Assembly (NCBI GenBank): GCA_000163995.1
Contig: CM000855.1
Location: 591,902-655,901, forward strand
Source of the DNA: Campylobacter jejuni subsp. jejuni 414
Lineage (GTDB): Bacteria; Campylobacterota; Campylobacteria; Campylobacterales; Campylobacteraceae
Length of the DNA: 64,000 bases
Direction: 5' to 3'
How positions within the stretch are numbered: the first letter of the stretch is position 1; each line of letters opens with the position of its first letter. Shown here one piece after another: positions 19,763 through 30,178 of the stretch. A program made the position numbers and the translations under genes. The notes beneath the pieces are model-generated. The model saw only the letters and a list, made by a program, of their open reading frames with translations, was not told the origin of the DNA and did not search any database.

Positions 19763-20861
19763 GAATGATTTCCAATATAATATTAAATGTTTCTTCGTTT
19801 TTATCAAGAATTTTGAAAGTTGAATTTAGATTTTTTAATGCTGTTTTAAAATGATTTTCATTGATAAAAGAAAGAATGATTTTTGTTTGCTCAAATTCAA
19901 GATTTATAATTTTAAGCCCATTGGAGTTAAGCCATGATATGATTTGATTTAAGATGATCGTTTTGTTTTTATCTAAATTAATTTCTTTTGTTATGATAGA
20001 TAAAATATCAGTTTGTTGTTGTATAGATAATATTTTATCAGAAAGAGTAAGATTTAAATCTTGTATATTTTTTAACAATCTTTGTCTATCTTGTTTTAGT
20101 TTAGAAATTTCTTCTTGTATGATAAAATTTTTATTTTGAATTTCCTTATTTTGTTTGTATTCTATAAAATCTCCAAATAATAAAATTATCATACTAAGAC
20201 TAAGGCTAAAAATAAACAATAATATAATTTTCAAAGAAAAAGATATTTTTATTTTATTGTATTTAATAAAATTACAATTTTGATCTAAATTTTTTATACT
20301 ATATGAACTTAATTTTAATAAACTATTTTCATCAAGAAGATCATTTAAATTTAAGCATTTTATTTGTGATGAGAAGTAATGTTTGATTATATCTAAATCG
20401 CGATGAAGTAGTAATTTGCTTTCATAGTGCTTCAAAAGTTCTATAAATCGATTTTGTTCAAAAAATAAACCAATATTTTCCGGGTTAAAATTTTCGATTT
20501 TTTTAAGATTGCTAAATTTTCCTTCTTGATAAAAATATAAATATAAAGTTTTATCATACAAATTTAAAACACAATAATCACTTTCTTTAATCAATCTTTC
20601 ATCAAATAAAGCTTGAAAAATTAAAGGTTCAGGAAAGCAAAAACGGCTTTTTTTCAATTTGCAAACAGGTGTTAAAAAACAATGATAAATTTCATTATAT
20701 TTAAGAAAAGCTATTTGATAGTCAAAAGGTTTATTTAGCTTAAAATCTGAGGTTAAGTTATTGAAAAGTTCGTCCTCTTTGAATATTCCCGTTCTTTGGG
20801 CATAAAGCAAATCTGTAGATTTTATGAAATCTATTTTATATAGTGAATTAATTTTCATCAT
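19755..20861 (-). CDS. PilMN/GspL-like membrane protein, probable DNA-uptake component
   Basis: A 368-residue protein: a cytoplasmic domain (residues 1-205), one membrane segment (about 208-229, '[20 protein letters not shown]'), a coiled coil (about 235-270) and a PilN-like C-terminal domain ('[25 protein letters not shown]' region). This is the plan of GspL or of a PilM-PilN fusion, the partner of the PilO/GspM-like protein encoded next. Sequence similarity is not strong enough by eye to choose between them. Its ATG lies 14 bases inside the restored end of era, so it belongs to the era operon. Confidence 0.55.
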   Translation of the reverse strand: MMKINSLYKIDFIKSTDLLYAQRTGIFKEDELFNNLTSDFKLNKPFDYQIAFLKYNEIYHCFLTPVCKLKKSRFCFPEPLIFQALFDERLIKESDYCVLNLYDKTLYLYFYQEGKFSNLKKIENFNPENIGLFFEQNRFIELLKHYESKLLLHRDLDIIKHYFSSQIKCLNLNDLLDENSLLKLSSYSIKNLDQNCNFIKYNKIKISFSLKIILLFIFSLSLSMIILLFGDFIEYKQNKEIQNKNFIIQEEISKLKQDRQRLLKNIQDLNLTLSDKILSIQQQTDILSIITKEINLDKNKTIILNQIISWLNSNGLKIINLEFEQTKIILSFINENHFKTALKNLNSTFKILDKNEETFNIILEIIHE

Positions 20862-21722
20862 TTAAAAGTTTTTTTAAAAAATTTTCATCTTTTTGCCAGT
20901 TTTTTTTCACTGTTATGAAAAGCTTTAAAAGTACTTTTTTTGTGCGAGTTTTGAAATTTTAAAGCGTGTATCTTTGCCTATTCTTTTTAAAGTCGCACCT
21001 TCTTTTCCTATAAGCATAGCTTTGTGCGAGTTTGTGTCGGTGATGATATTGGCTTCTAAAATTAAAAGATTTGGTGTGTCTTTAGTGCGATTGATAAGCA
21101 CTTCACTACTATAAGGAAGTTCATCGCTTAAATTTTCATAAATGCTTTCAAGTATGAAATCCCGATAAAGTTCTTTTTCACTGCTTGCACTTAAAAATTC
21201 AGGATCATAAAAATATTCATGTTCATCAAGGTATTTTACTATCTCATCTAGCAAACCTTTTTTGTAACTTTTTTTCTTAGAAGAATAAGGAATGATAGCC
21301 TTAAAATGTTCACTAAATTTCGCATATTCGCTAAGTTTTTTTAAAAGCGTAGCATTATCGGTTAAATCAACTTTATTTAAAGCAATGATGTGTGGTACTT
21401 GTGGATTAAGACTAAGAAAATTTTCATAGTCTTTTACGCTATCAAAAACACTAGCTACAAATAAAATCACATCGCAATCTCCTATGGATTTAATAGCACT
21501 TTGGATTAGCAGTTGATTAAATGTAGCACCACTTTCATGAAGTCCTGGTGTATCTATAAAGATGATTTGATTTTTTTCATGCATCACTATGGCTTTGATT
21601 TTACGTCTTGTGGCATTTTGTTTGTGAGAAACTAGGGCGATTTTTTCTCCTAATAAGGAATTAATTAAAGTACTTTTTCCTGCATTAGTACGCCCTATGG
21701 TGCTAACAAAGCCGCTTTTCAC
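20848..21722 (-). CDS. era: GTPase Era, C-terminus frameshifted
   Basis: Era, an essential GTPase for 30S ribosome assembly that binds the 3' end of 16S rRNA through a KH domain. G1 'GRTNAGKST', G3 'DTPGLHE', G4 'NKVD' and the KH core '[15 protein letters not shown]' are present. As read the frame ends at 20925 with 'LAQKKYF', about 26 residues short. One extra T in the T7 run 20935-20941 restores '[18 protein letters not shown]' and a normal end at 20848 (291 residues). Because Era needs its KH domain, a true truncation is unlikely. The start overlaps the hslU stop by 4 bases. Confidence 0.95.
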
Positions 21723-23039
21723 AAAATATACCTTGCAAGATCTTTATTTTCTATAATATCTCCAAGTTTTTCTTCTACCATTTTTTTATCAACTACGAAT
21801 TTTTTACCCGCATACTCATCAGCTTCAAAACTTAAATCTTCGAGTAATTTTTCTATCACAGTATGCAAGCGTCTAGCACCTATATCTTGCATTTCTTCAT
21901 TGGCTCTTGAAGCTATTTTTGCTATTTCTTTAATAGCCTCATCATCAAAATCAAGCTCTAAGTTTTCAGTTTTTAAAAGTTCGGAGTATTGTTTTAAAAG
22001 TGAATTTTTAGGGCGTGTTAAAATTTCATAAAGAGCTTTATCATCAAGACTATCTAACTCTACTCTTAAAGGAAAGCGTCCTTGAAGTTCAGGGATAAGA
22101 TCACTTGGCTTGCTAAGATGAAAAGCTCCTGCGGCGATAAAAAGAATGTGATCAGTTTTTAAAGTACCTATTTTTGTTTGCACACTTGAGCCTTCAACGA
22201 TAGGAAGCAAGTCCCTTTGTACCCCTTCTTTGCTTGGATCTTGGCGGTTTGAATTTCCGCTTGTAACTGCTATTTTATCGATTTCATCAATGAAAATAAT
22301 CCCTTCATTTTCCGCTCTTTTTAAGGCTTCGCTTTTGATGCTTTCTTGATCTAGGATTTTCTCTCCCGCTTCGTTTTTTAAAGCATTTTTAGCATCTTTA
22401 ATTTTCATTTCTTTTTTGACTTTTTTACTGCCAACGCCTATAACTTTAACTATATCTTGCATTGCGCCCATTTCAGGTGGTAGATTAGGATTAGTATCAA
22501 ACATATTTTGTGAAATTTCTATCTCTATAATGCTTTCATCAAGATCGCCATTTCTTAGCTTGGTTCTCATTTTCTCAAGACTGTTTTTATACTCTTCTTG
22601 CTTTTCATCACTAATGCCTTTTGGCAAAGGAGGTAAAAGTTTTTCTAAAATTTTATTTTCTATAAATTCATCAATTTTATCTTTGTTTTTTTCTCTTTGC
22701 TCGTTTTTTACCAAATTTAAAGCCGCATTAGCAAGATCTCTTACCATACTTTCTACATCGCGACCTACAAAACCTACTTCTGTATATTTGCTTGCTTCGA
22801 TTTTGATAAAAGGAAAGCCCATCATTTTAGCTAAACGCCTAGCAATTTCTGTTTTTCCTACACCTGTAGATCCTATCATTAAGATATTTTTTGGCACGAT
22901 ATCATCTTGCAATTCAGGACTAAGTTGCATTCTACGGTAGCGATTTCTTAAAGCTATAGCTATGATTTTTTTAGTCTTTTTTTTGTCCTATAACATAATC
23001 ATCTAAAAATTTAACGATTTCTTTTGGAGTTAGATTCAT
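21719..23039 (-). CDS. hslU: HslU (ClpY) ATPase, frameshifted near start
   Basis: The AAA+ unfoldase of the HslUV protease. Walker A '[15 protein letters not shown]', Walker B '[11 protein letters not shown]' and the C-terminal '[10 protein letters not shown]'-type sensor ('[17 protein letters not shown]') are seen. The long frame begins only at '[20 protein letters not shown]', about 36 residues late. The missing start '[19 protein letters not shown]' lies in another frame from 23039, where its ATG overlaps the hslV stop (ATGA). The frames meet in a T8 run at 22977-22984; one T fewer gives 439 residues, a normal length. The two parts together are given here as one gene. Confidence 0.95.
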
Positions 23040-23578
23040 TTCTCATCCTCGATTACATAAGTTTTGATATTAGTATTGGTATAAATGCAAATTTCACCCG
23101 CGATTTGAAGACTTGATTTTACAAGCTCTTCTTCATCTAAATCAGTATGTTTTGCTAAGGCTCTAGCAGCTGAAAGTGCATAGTTTCCACCGCTTCCTAT
23201 AGCAGCGATTTTTCCATCTTCAGGTTCAACTACATCGCCTGTGCCAGAAAGTAAAAAAATATGATTTCTATCAAGTACTAGCATCATAGCTTCAAGTTTT
23301 CTTAGGTATTTGTCTTTTCTCCATTCTTTAGAAAAATCAATCGCCGCTTTTAAAAGATCACCTTTAGAACTTTGAAGGAGATTTTCAAACATATCAAAAA
23401 GATTAAAAGCATCGGCTGTTGATCCTGCAAAACCTGCTAAAACTTTGCCATTGTTGAGTTTTCTGATTTTTACGGCATTACCTTTTAGCACTGTGTTTCC
23501 AAAGCTTACTTGTCCATCGCCACCTATGACGGATTTGTTTTTGCCTTTGTAGGCTAAAATCGTTGTTGCGTGAAACAT
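23036..23578 (-). CDS. hslV: HslV (ClpQ) protease subunit
   Basis: A 180-residue N-terminal-nucleophile protease, the proteolytic core of HslUV. The N-terminus '[20 protein letters not shown]' places the catalytic Thr at residue 5, so removal of MFHA (rather than of Met alone) would be needed to expose it. Downstream, '[14 protein letters not shown]' and '[18 protein letters not shown]' are typical. It overlaps rplI by 1 base and hslU by 4 bases in the argG-rplI-hslV-hslU-era run. Confidence 0.96.
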   Translation of the reverse strand: MFHATTILAYKGKNKSVIGGDGQVSFGNTVLKGNAVKIRKLNNGKVLAGFAGSTADAFNLFDMFENLLQSSKGDLLKAAIDFSKEWRKDKYLRKLEAMMLVLDRNHIFLLSGTGDVVEPEDGKIAAIGSGGNYALSAARALAKHTDLDEEELVKSSLQIAGEICIYTNTNIKTYVIEDEK

Positions 23579-24021
23579 TATTCTGCCTTTATGTTTATGT
23601 TAAATTTAGCATGGATAGCGTGTCCAAGTTTTACGCTAACTTCGTGAATTCCAAGACCCTTTAAAGTATCGCATTCTAAGCTTTTTTTATCGATTTCTAT
23701 ATGACTTTGTTCTTTTAAAGCGTGAGCGATTTCATCTTTGGTTACACCGCCAAATAAACTTCCATTAGCACCCACAGGTTTTGAAATTTCAAGAGTAATT
23801 TTGCTAAGTTCATCTTTAAGTTTTTCTAAATTTGCCATTTCAAAGCGTAAATTTTCAGCTTCTTTTTTCTTGTCGCTTTCATATTTTCTCAAAACTTCAT
23901 TAGTGGCTGCTTTTGCAAAGCCTTTGGCGATTAAGAAATTTTGTCCATAACCGTCTTTTACTTCTTTTATTTCTCCTGCTTTTCCAAGCGTTTTTACATC
24001 TTTAATTAATAATACTTTCAT
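23578..24021 (-). CDS. rplI: Ribosomal protein L9
   Basis: A 147-residue L9 with the usual two-domain plan: an N-terminal RNA-binding domain ('[20 protein letters not shown]', '[15 protein letters not shown]'), a long connecting helix (about 40-75) and a C-terminal domain ('[16 protein letters not shown]'). It is intact and of normal length. It binds 23S rRNA domain V. It starts 14 bases after argG and shares a base with hslV, which places a translation gene at the head of the protease pair. Confidence 0.97.
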   Translation of the reverse strand: MKVLLIKDVKTLGKAGEIKEVKDGYGQNFLIAKGFAKAATNEVLRKYESDKKKEAENLRFEMANLEKLKDELSKITLEISKPVGANGSLFGGVTKDEIAHALKEQSHIEIDKKSLECDTLKGLGIHEVSVKLGHAIHAKFNINIKAE

Positions 24022-24035
24022 TATATATTCCTTTA

Positions 24036-25256
24036 TTAAAATTTTCTTCCATTTTTTCCTGCGATAATAAAACGCAAAGCATTAAGCTTGATAAAGCCTG
24101 CTGCGTCTTTTTGATTGTACACTTCATCTTCTTCAAAAGTACAATAAGCCGCATTAAACAAGCTATCGTTTGCACTTTCACGCCCTATAACCATCACATT
24201 GCCTTTGTAAAGCTCAAGTTTTACTCTACCATTAGCGTGAATTTGTGATTTATCGATTAAGGCTTGAAGCATGATTCTTTCAGGTGAAAACCAGTATCCA
24301 TTGTAAATTAAACTTGCGTATTTTGGCATGAGTTCGTCTTTTAAATGCGCCGCTTCTCTATCGAGCGTGATGCTTTCAAGGGCTCTGTGTGCTTTTAAAA
24401 GTATGGTGCCTCCTGGAGTTTCATAACAACCGCGACTTTTCATTCCTACATAGCGATTTTCTACTATATCAAGGCGTCCTATACCATGCTTACAGCCTAG
24501 TGCGTTAAGTTTAGTTAAAAGTCCTGCAGGACTTAGTTTTTCGCCATTTATTGCTACTAAATCTCCTTTTTGAAAATCAAGTTCTACAATTTCGCTTTCA
24601 TTTGAGGCTTCTTTTGGACTTTTACTCCATCTCCACATATCTTCTTGAGGTGCATGAGCAGGATCTTCTAAAACAAGTCCTTCATAAGAAATATGAAGTA
24701 AATTTGCATCCATAGAATAAGGAGATTTACCTTTTTTCTTAGAAATATCAATACCGTGTTTTTGTGCATAAGCAAGGAGTTTTTCACGGCTGTTTAAATC
24801 CCACTTACGCCATGGAGCGATGATTTTTAAATCTGGATTAAAAGCAAGATAACCAAGTTCAAAACGCACTTGATCATTTCCTTTGCCTGTTGCGCCATGG
24901 CTTACTGCATCTGCACCTGTTTGTAAGGCAATTTGTGCTTGGGTTTTTGCTATTAGCGGTCTTGCTATACTTGTTCCTAAAAGATATTCTCCTTCATAAA
25001 TAGCATTGGCTCTAAACATAGGAAATACATAATCTTTAACAAATTCATCTCTTAGATCTTTAATGAAAATATTCTCTTCTTTTATACCTAAAGAAAGGGC
25101 TTTTTTTCTTGCGGGTTCAAGTTCTTCGCCTTGACCAATATCTGCTGTAAAAGTTACAACTTCACAATTATATTCATCTTGAAGCCATTTTAAAATAATG
25201 CTTGTATCAAGTCCACCAGAATACGCTAAAACTACTTTTTTTATTTCATTTTCCAT
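24036..25256 (-). CDS. argG: Argininosuccinate synthase
   Basis: A 406-residue ArgG, which joins citrulline and aspartate with ATP in the penultimate step of arginine synthesis. The PP-loop '[15 protein letters not shown]' is at residues about 8-22; '[16 protein letters not shown]' and '[16 protein letters not shown]' are catalytic/substrate-binding family motifs. It is intact. It is the first gene of the leftward argG-rplI-hslVU-era run; the gap 25257-25410 divides it from the divergent S4-domain gene and presumably holds both promoters. Confidence 0.97.
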   Translation of the reverse strand: MENEIKKVVLAYSGGLDTSIILKWLQDEYNCEVVTFTADIGQGEELEPARKKALSLGIKEENIFIKDLRDEFVKDYVFPMFRANAIYEGEYLLGTSIARPLIAKTQAQIALQTGADAVSHGATGKGNDQVRFELGYLAFNPDLKIIAPWRKWDLNSREKLLAYAQKHGIDISKKKGKSPYSMDANLLHISYEGLVLEDPAHAPQEDMWRWSKSPKEASNESEIVELDFQKGDLVAINGEKLSPAGLLTKLNALGCKHGIGRLDIVENRYVGMKSRGCYETPGGTILLKAHRALESITLDREAAHLKDELMPKYASLIYNGYWFSPERIMLQALIDKSQIHANGRVKLELYKGNVMVIGRESANDSLFNAAYCTFEEDEVYNQKDAAGFIKLNALRFIIAGKNGRKF

Positions 25257-25410
25257 AAAGATATCCTTATGTATAGATTTTGAAAATTATAAAATTGTAT
25301 CTAAATTTCATTAAAGAAAAGTTTTTGCTTATTATTTTCCTAAAAATAAAAGTGAAGACATAAGCAAATTTTGTTCCAAAAATTGATTTTTTTTGCTAAA
25401 ATTGCTTTCT

Positions 25411-25656
25411 ATGAGAGTAGATAAATTTTTAAATGTAGTTAATATCACAAAAAGAAGAGCTATTTCTGAAGATATGTGTAAAAGTGGTGTGGTAGGGATT
25501 AATGGTGTTGTTGTTAAAGCCAGTAAAGAGGTTAAAGTAGGCGATATTATCACTTTACATTTTACTGAATATACTCAAAAATATAAAGTGTTGGCTTTGC
25601 CTAATACAAAAAGTATTCCTAAAAATGCACAAAACGAATATGTGGTAAAATTATGA
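25411..25656 (+). CDS. S4-domain RNA-binding protein (Hsp15-like)
   Basis: An 81-residue protein that is essentially a single S4 RNA-binding domain: 'MRVDKFLNVVNITKRRAISE', 'GVVGINGVVVKASKEVKVGD'. The best-known relatives are HslR/Hsp15, which binds stalled 50S-nascent-chain complexes, and YlmH-type S4 proteins. I start it at 25411 (MRVDKFL, the S4 consensus start), not at the in-frame upstream ATG at 25393. It overlaps tsaE by 4 bases. Confidence 0.85.
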   Translation: MRVDKFLNVVNITKRRAISEDMCKSGVVGINGVVVKASKEVKVGDIITLHFTEYTQKYKVLALPNTKSIPKNAQNEYVVKL

Positions 25657-26060
25657 AAGAATTTATTTTAGCTAAAGATGAGCTTAAAACTATACTTAAA
25701 ATGATGCCTAAAGAAGGTGTTATTTTACTTCAAGGAGATTTGGCTAGTGGAAAAACAAGTTTGGTGCAAGCTTGGGTTAAATTTCTTGGTCTTAATGCAA
25801 AGGTAGACTCTCCAACTTTTTCCATTATGCAAAAATATGAAAATCATAATATTTGCGTTTATCATTATGATATTTATCAAGAAGGTTTGGATGGGCTTTT
25901 AACAAATGGTTTATTTGAAAAATTTTTTGAAAAAGGTTTGCATTTGGTTGAATGGGGTGATGAAAATCTGAAAAAAACTTTAATGAAATTTGGAATTTTT
26001 AGTACCCAAATTAAAATTAGTATTAAAGATAATAAAAGAAAGTATGAAATTTATGAGTAA
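25653..26060 (+). CDS. tsaE: tRNA threonylcarbamoyladenosine synthesis ATPase TsaE
   Basis: A 135-residue P-loop ATPase needed with TsaB and TsaD to make t6A37 on ANN-decoding tRNAs. It has Walker A 'GDLASGKTSLVQAW' and the family motif 'DSPTFSIMQKY', followed by 'VYHYDIYQ' and 'LHLVEWGD'. It is intact. It overlaps the S4 gene by 4 bases and lptB by 8 bases, so the S4-tsaE-lptB-rpoN genes form one operon. Confidence 0.95.
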   Translation: MKEFILAKDELKTILKMMPKEGVILLQGDLASGKTSLVQAWVKFLGLNAKVDSPTFSIMQKYENHNICVYHYDIYQEGLDGLLTNGLFEKFFEKGLHLVEWGDENLKKTLMKFGIFSTQIKISIKDNKRKYEIYE

Positions 26061-26781
26061 ATTAGAAATTGTAAATTTGGAAAAAATTATTAAAAAAACC
26101 AAGATTATACATGGAGTTTCTTTAGAGGTTAATAGCGGAGAGGTTGTAGGGCTTTTAGGTCCAAATGGTGCAGGAAAAACGACAACTTTTTATATGATAT
26201 GTGGACTTATTTCTCCAAGTAGTGGAAAAGTTCTTTTAGATGGTTTGGATGTGACAAAAGATCCTTTAAACAAGCGAGCAAGATCAGGGATAGGTTATTT
26301 GCCTCAAGAAAGTAGTATTTTTAAAGATTTAAGTGTAGAAGATAATTTGCTTTTAGCAGCTCAAATTTTTTATAAAGATAAAAAAATTTTACATGATAAA
26401 GTTGAGCAAATGCTTGAGCTTTTAAGCATAGAGCCTATTCGTTTAAGAAAAGGTTTGAGTTTAAGTGGAGGTGAAAGAAGGCGTTGTGAGATTGCCAGAA
26501 GTTTAATGTGCGAACCTAAGTTTTTACTTCTTGATGAACCTTTTGCAGGTGTTGATCCTATAGCAGTGGCTGAAATTCAAACCTTAATCAAAGAGCTTAA
26601 AAGATTGGGGATTGGAGTTTTAATCACAGATCATAATGTGCGAGAAACTTTAGCTATTTGCAATAGAGCTTATGTTATAAGATCAGGTTCTTTGCTTGCT
26701 AGTGGAAATGCTGATGAAATTGCAACTAATAAAGATGTGAAAAAGTATTATTTAGGAGCGGAGTTTAAACTCCTTGATTGA
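26053..26781 (+). CDS. lptB: LPS export ABC transporter ATPase LptB
   Basis: A 242-residue ABC ATPase that powers lipooligosaccharide transport to the outer membrane with LptFG. It has Walker A 'GPNGAGKTT', signature 'LSGGERRR', Walker B 'FLLLDEPFAGVDP' and switch His 'LITDHNVRET'. Position directly before rpoN is the classic lptB-rpoN arrangement. I start at 26053 ('MSKLEIVNLEK'), which overlaps the tsaE stop; the in-frame open region upstream lies within tsaE. It shares one base with rpoN. Confidence 0.94.
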   Translation: MSKLEIVNLEKIIKKTKIIHGVSLEVNSGEVVGLLGPNGAGKTTTFYMICGLISPSSGKVLLDGLDVTKDPLNKRARSGIGYLPQESSIFKDLSVEDNLLLAAQIFYKDKKILHDKVEQMLELLSIEPIRLRKGLSLSGGERRRCEIARSLMCEPKFLLLDEPFAGVDPIAVAEIQTLIKELKRLGIGVLITDHNVRETLAICNRAYVIRSGSLLASGNADEIATNKDVKKYYLGAEFKLLD

Positions 26782-28031
26782 TGTTAAAGCAAAAAATTAC
26801 CCAAGCACCCAAGACTAAAATTTCTCAAACTTTACGCTCTTGGTTGCCAATTTTACAAGCAAACATAGAAGATTTAAAAGAAAATTTAGACAAATTTGCT
26901 GAGGATAATCCTTTTTTTAATGTCCAAGATTCTATACAAACTCATGATAAAGGCAAGAATTATTTTGATTTATTTTACAAGCATAATGTAAATTCGACTT
27001 TGGTAGATAGTAAAGGACTTGCTAAAAAAAGTGTTTATGAGCTTTTAAATGAGCAAATTCTTCCCCCTTTGTTTCCTACAAACAAATCCCAAGAGCTTGC
27101 AAAAAAGATTGTAGAATGTTTAAACGAGGAAGGGTATTTTGAATACGATGAAGAATTTTTAAAAGAGTATTCTTTAGAAGAAATTGAGCGTGTAAGAGCA
27201 AGATTTAAATTTTTAGATCCTGTAGGAGTAGGAGCTAAGGATTATAAAGAAGCATTTTTGTTCGCCCTTGAAAATATAGAGTTAGATGAAGATATTGATG
27301 AGTTTTGTAGAATGTTGATTATGGATTTTGAAAATATACAAAATTATACCAAGGAACCTTTATATAAAGAAGCCTTAGCTATACTTAAGCGTTTTAGCAC
27401 TCCTCCTTTTTTGGAATATTTTGAAGACTCTCGTGTGATTGTTCCTGATATTTTTGTTTATAAAGAAAATGGTGAAATTAAAGTAAAAATTAATGATGAT
27501 TATTATCCTGAAATTTCAATACAAACTGATGGTTTAGAACATGATTTTTTAAGTCATTATATCAAAGAAGCAAAAAATTTAGTTGATGCTTTAGCAATGA
27601 GAAAAGCTACTCTTTATAAAATAGGACTTATGATAGTAGAATATCAGTATGATTTTTTTATGGGAAAAGAGATAAAACCTATGACTTTTAAAGATTTAGC
27701 GCTTGATTTAGAACGCAATGCTTCAACTATATCAAGAGCTGTGGCAAACAAATATCTAAGTTGTGAAAGGGGGCTTATCCCTTTGCGTGATTTTTTTGCT
27801 TTTGCTCTTGATGAAGAGGGGGAAACTTCAAATGCAGGTGTTAAGGAATTTGTAGCAAATTTAGTAAAAAATGAAGATCGTAGAAAACCTTTAAGTGATA
27901 GTAAAATTTTAGAATTAATCAAAGAAGAATTTAAAGTTGATATAGGACGAAGAACTATTACAAAATATCGTAAGCATCTTAATATTGCAAGTTCTACAGA
28001 TAGAAAAAAAATATATGAACTCGAAGGATAA
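26781..28031 (+). CDS. rpoN: RNA polymerase sigma-54 factor
   Basis: A 416-residue RpoN. Region I, which contacts the FlgR-type activator, is at the start ('KISQTLRSWLPILQANIEDL'); the core-binding region and helix-turn-helix ('LERNASTISRAVANKYL') follow; the RpoN box 'GRRTITKYRKHL' is near the C-terminus. In Campylobacter, sigma-54 drives middle flagellar genes; two target-type promoters are visible in this window (upstream of flgH and flgG2). The start at 26781 (ATG overlapping the lptB TGA) is preferred to the TTG at 26778. It is intact. Confidence 0.97.
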   Translation: MLKQKITQAPKTKISQTLRSWLPILQANIEDLKENLDKFAEDNPFFNVQDSIQTHDKGKNYFDLFYKHNVNSTLVDSKGLAKKSVYELLNEQILPPLFPTNKSQELAKKIVECLNEEGYFEYDEEFLKEYSLEEIERVRARFKFLDPVGVGAKDYKEAFLFALENIELDEDIDEFCRMLIMDFENIQNYTKEPLYKEALAILKRFSTPPFLEYFEDSRVIVPDIFVYKENGEIKVKINDDYYPEISIQTDGLEHDFLSHYIKEAKNLVDALAMRKATLYKIGLMIVEYQYDFFMGKEIKPMTFKDLALDLERNASTISRAVANKYLSCERGLIPLRDFFAFALDEEGETSNAGVKEFVANLVKNEDRRKPLSDSKILELIKEEFKVDIGRRTITKYRKHLNIASSTDRKKIYELEG

Positions 28032-28146
28032 AATTTATCAATACACCAATCCTTGCACTTTTTTATTATATTTAAGTTAAATTTAAATAATTTTGAAAAA
28101 ATTATTATTTTATTATTAAAATATTATTCTTTAAATTTAAAAATGT

Positions 28147-28154
28147 GATACAAT
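28147..28154 (+). promoter_or_regulatory. Probable -10 box for dcuB
   Basis: GATACAAT preceded by GT lies 35 bases before the dcuB start, after a strongly A+T-rich stretch with a roughly regular T-tract pattern, as in Campylobacter vegetative promoters. AAAGGA at 28178-28183 is the ribosome binding site, 6 bases before the ATG. Confidence 0.5.
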
Positions 28155-28189
28155 AATTTTTAAATATCAATATTTTCAAAGGAATTAAA

Positions 28190-29614
28190 ATGGACTTTTT
28201 AATAAACCTTAGCGAGGGAGGGCAATTTGCAATCCAAGTCATTATTGTTTTAATTTGTCTTTTTTACGGTGCGAAAAAAGGCGGTATAGCCCTTGGTTTA
28301 CTTGGTGGTATAGGTATTTTAATGCTTGTATTTGCTTTTCATATTAAACCTGGAAAACCAGCTATAGATGTTATGCTTACAATTTTAGCGGTAGTGGTTG
28401 CGAGTGCAACTTTGCAAGCAAGTGGTGGTCTTGATGTTATGCTCCAAATAGCAGAAAGAATTTTAAGACGCAATCCTAAATTTTTAACCATATTAGCACC
28501 TTTTGTAACTTGTTTTTTGACTATACTTTGCGGAACAGGACATGTGGTTTATACTATTATGCCTATTGTTTATGATATAGCGATTAAAAATGGTATTCGT
28601 CCTGAGCGTCCAATGGCAGCAGCTTCGATATCATCACAAATGGGTATTATTGCATCTCCTGTGTCTGTGGCTGTTGTGAGTTTGACGGCTTTGCTTTTGA
28701 ATGCTAATCATAAATTAGCGGGTTTTGATGGTTATATCAATCTTCTTCAAATCACTATACCTAGCACATTATTTGGCGTATTGTGTATAGGAATTTTTTC
28801 TTGGTTTAGAGGGAAAGATTTGGATAAAGATGAAGTGTTTCAAGAAAAACTTAAAGATCCTGAATTTAAAAAATATGTTTATGGAGATTCTAAAACACTT
28901 TTAGGCGTTAAACTTCCAAAAAGCAATTGGGTTGCAATGTGGATTTTCTTAGGAGCTATTGCTTTGGTGGCGCTACTGGGTGTATTTGATTTTTTGCGTC
29001 CAAATTGGGGACAAGTTTTAAAAAATGGCATTCCTCAATTTGATGCTTTAGGTAATCCTAAAATGGATGTTTTATCTATGGTTTCAGTGATTCAGATGTT
29101 CATGCTTTTAGCGGGTTCTTTGATTATCATCTTTACTAAAACAGATGCAAAGAAAATTGGTTCTAATGAAATTTTTAAATCAGGTATGATAGCACTTGTT
29201 GCGGTTTTTGGAATTTCTTGGATGGCTGATACTATGTTTGCAGTCCATACTCCTATGATGAAAGCAGCGCTTGGGGATATAGTAAAAGAGCATCCTTGGA
29301 CTTATGCTGTAATGCTTCTTTTAATTTCTAAATTTGTAAACTCTCAAGCAGCAGCTATTTCGGCTTTTGTTCCTTTGGCTTTGGGAATTGGTGTTGAGCC
29401 AGGTGTGATTGTTGCTTTTGCGGCTGCTTGCTATGGGTATTATATTTTACCAACTTATCCAAGTGATTTGGCTACTATACAATTTGATAGATCAGGCACT
29501 ACTCATATTGGTAAATTTGTTATCAATCACAGTTTTATTTTACCAGGACTTATTGGCGTAATCACTTCTTGTATAGCGGGTTATTTTATCGCTATGGCGG
29601 CGGGTTATCTTTAA
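28190..29614 (+). CDS. dcuB: Anaerobic C4-dicarboxylate transporter DcuB
   Basis: A 474-residue, very hydrophobic membrane protein of the Dcu family, which exchanges fumarate, malate or aspartate for succinate and supports fumarate respiration at low oxygen. Family signatures are '[20 protein letters not shown]', '[20 protein letters not shown]', '[11 protein letters not shown]' and '[20 protein letters not shown]'. About ten membrane segments are apparent. It is intact. It has its own promoter and is followed by a hairpin. Choice of DcuB over DcuA rests on memory of the locus after rpoN. Confidence 0.9.
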   Translation: MDFLINLSEGGQFAIQVIIVLICLFYGAKKGGIALGLLGGIGILMLVFAFHIKPGKPAIDVMLTILAVVVASATLQASGGLDVMLQIAERILRRNPKFLTILAPFVTCFLTILCGTGHVVYTIMPIVYDIAIKNGIRPERPMAAASISSQMGIIASPVSVAVVSLTALLLNANHKLAGFDGYINLLQITIPSTLFGVLCIGIFSWFRGKDLDKDEVFQEKLKDPEFKKYVYGDSKTLLGVKLPKSNWVAMWIFLGAIALVALLGVFDFLRPNWGQVLKNGIPQFDALGNPKMDVLSMVSVIQMFMLLAGSLIIIFTKTDAKKIGSNEIFKSGMIALVAVFGISWMADTMFAVHTPMMKAALGDIVKEHPWTYAVMLLLISKFVNSQAAAISAFVPLALGIGVEPGVIVAFAAACYGYYILPTYPSDLATIQFDRSGTTHIGKFVINHSFILPGLIGVITSCIAGYFIAMAAGYL

Positions 29615-29619
29615 AAATT

Positions 29620-29642
29620 TTAGCAGGGTTTTTTCCTGCTAA
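29620..29642 (+). terminator. Hairpin after dcuB
   Basis: TTAGCAGG (29620-29627) pairs perfectly with CCTGCTAA (29635-29642) around a T-rich loop, 6 bases after the dcuB stop. No T-run follows, so it is an imperfect terminator and may act mainly in mRNA stability. Confidence 0.5.
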
Positions 29643-29786
29643 GTTCTTCATTTGTCTTTAAAAATGAGAAAGGCTATTTTATTTATCTTTCTTCTGCTTT
29701 TAGTTTTTATCCATTTTTGTGAAATTCAAACTAGGACGTGCGGATGATATTTTAATAGTTTAAACTTAATACTTGATCTTTATTTT

Positions 29787-30150
29787 ATGTTCTATATCCT
29801 GAAAAATATACTAGAAATTTTAATAACACTGATTATAGTTTTTATATTGGCTTTAATTTTTGGAAATTATCTTTATAAAATTGCAAGTTGTAAAAAAACT
29901 ATTTTTGATTTTATTTTTAATCTTATTGATAACTTAACTTATAAAATTTGTGTAATTATGTAGAAGGAATATGACTAAAGTATTCTTTACATTTGATTGC
30001 TTTTAATGTTTTGGTGGCTATTTTTTCGTGATTTTTATTTGCAAGATAAACTTTAAATCCTAATTCGATTGATTCTATAAAAAGGATTTGAATTTAAACG
30101 CTGTAATTGGTTTTATTGCAAACGCAAAAATATAAGCATTTTGTTTAATA
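29787..30150 (+). pseudogene. kdpA: Remnant of kdpA (potassium-transporting ATPase subunit A)
   Basis: An ATG at 29787 opens a 58-codon frame with a membrane segment and then 'LYKIASCKKTIFDFIFN' and 'DNLTYKICVIM', matching the KdpA start (L-x-K-x-x-x-x-x-x-T-x-x-x-x-x-x-P-x-E-x-x-x-Y-x-x-x-G). After the stop at 29961, further pieces follow in shifting frames: 'LQDKL', 'NPNSIDSIK', 'DLNLNAVIGFIANAKI', which correspond to the next conserved KdpA block (L-A-x-N-T-A-I-S-F-x-T-N-T). KdpB, KdpC and KdpD are absent. The kdp operon occupies this site in NCTC 11168 as I recall it, so here the site keeps only a decayed head. Confidence 0.7.
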
Positions 30151-30178
30151 AGGTAGAAGTTAGAACAAGGGATATATT

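Noticed and set aside
21719-22930. A genuinely short HslU of 403 residues beginning at 'MQLSPEL'
   Set aside because: The missing conserved start lies immediately upstream in another frame, with an ATG coupled to the hslV stop.
22416-22940. A 174-codon plus-strand frame antisense to hslU
   Set aside because: Long only because hslU codon usage leaves the opposite frame open; the Ser/Leu-rich product resembles no protein and has no ribosome binding site.
25332-25553. A 73-codon minus-strand frame opposite the S4 gene
   Set aside because: It is low-complexity (T/L/I-rich) and antisense to a well-supported gene.
29664-29747. A 27-residue hydrophobic frame before the kdpA remnant, a possible KdpF
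   Set aside because: It starts with a plausible Met and a hydrophobic helix, but its end (with Cys and Thr-rich tail) does not match KdpF and no ribosome binding site is clear. It is not enough to call a gene.
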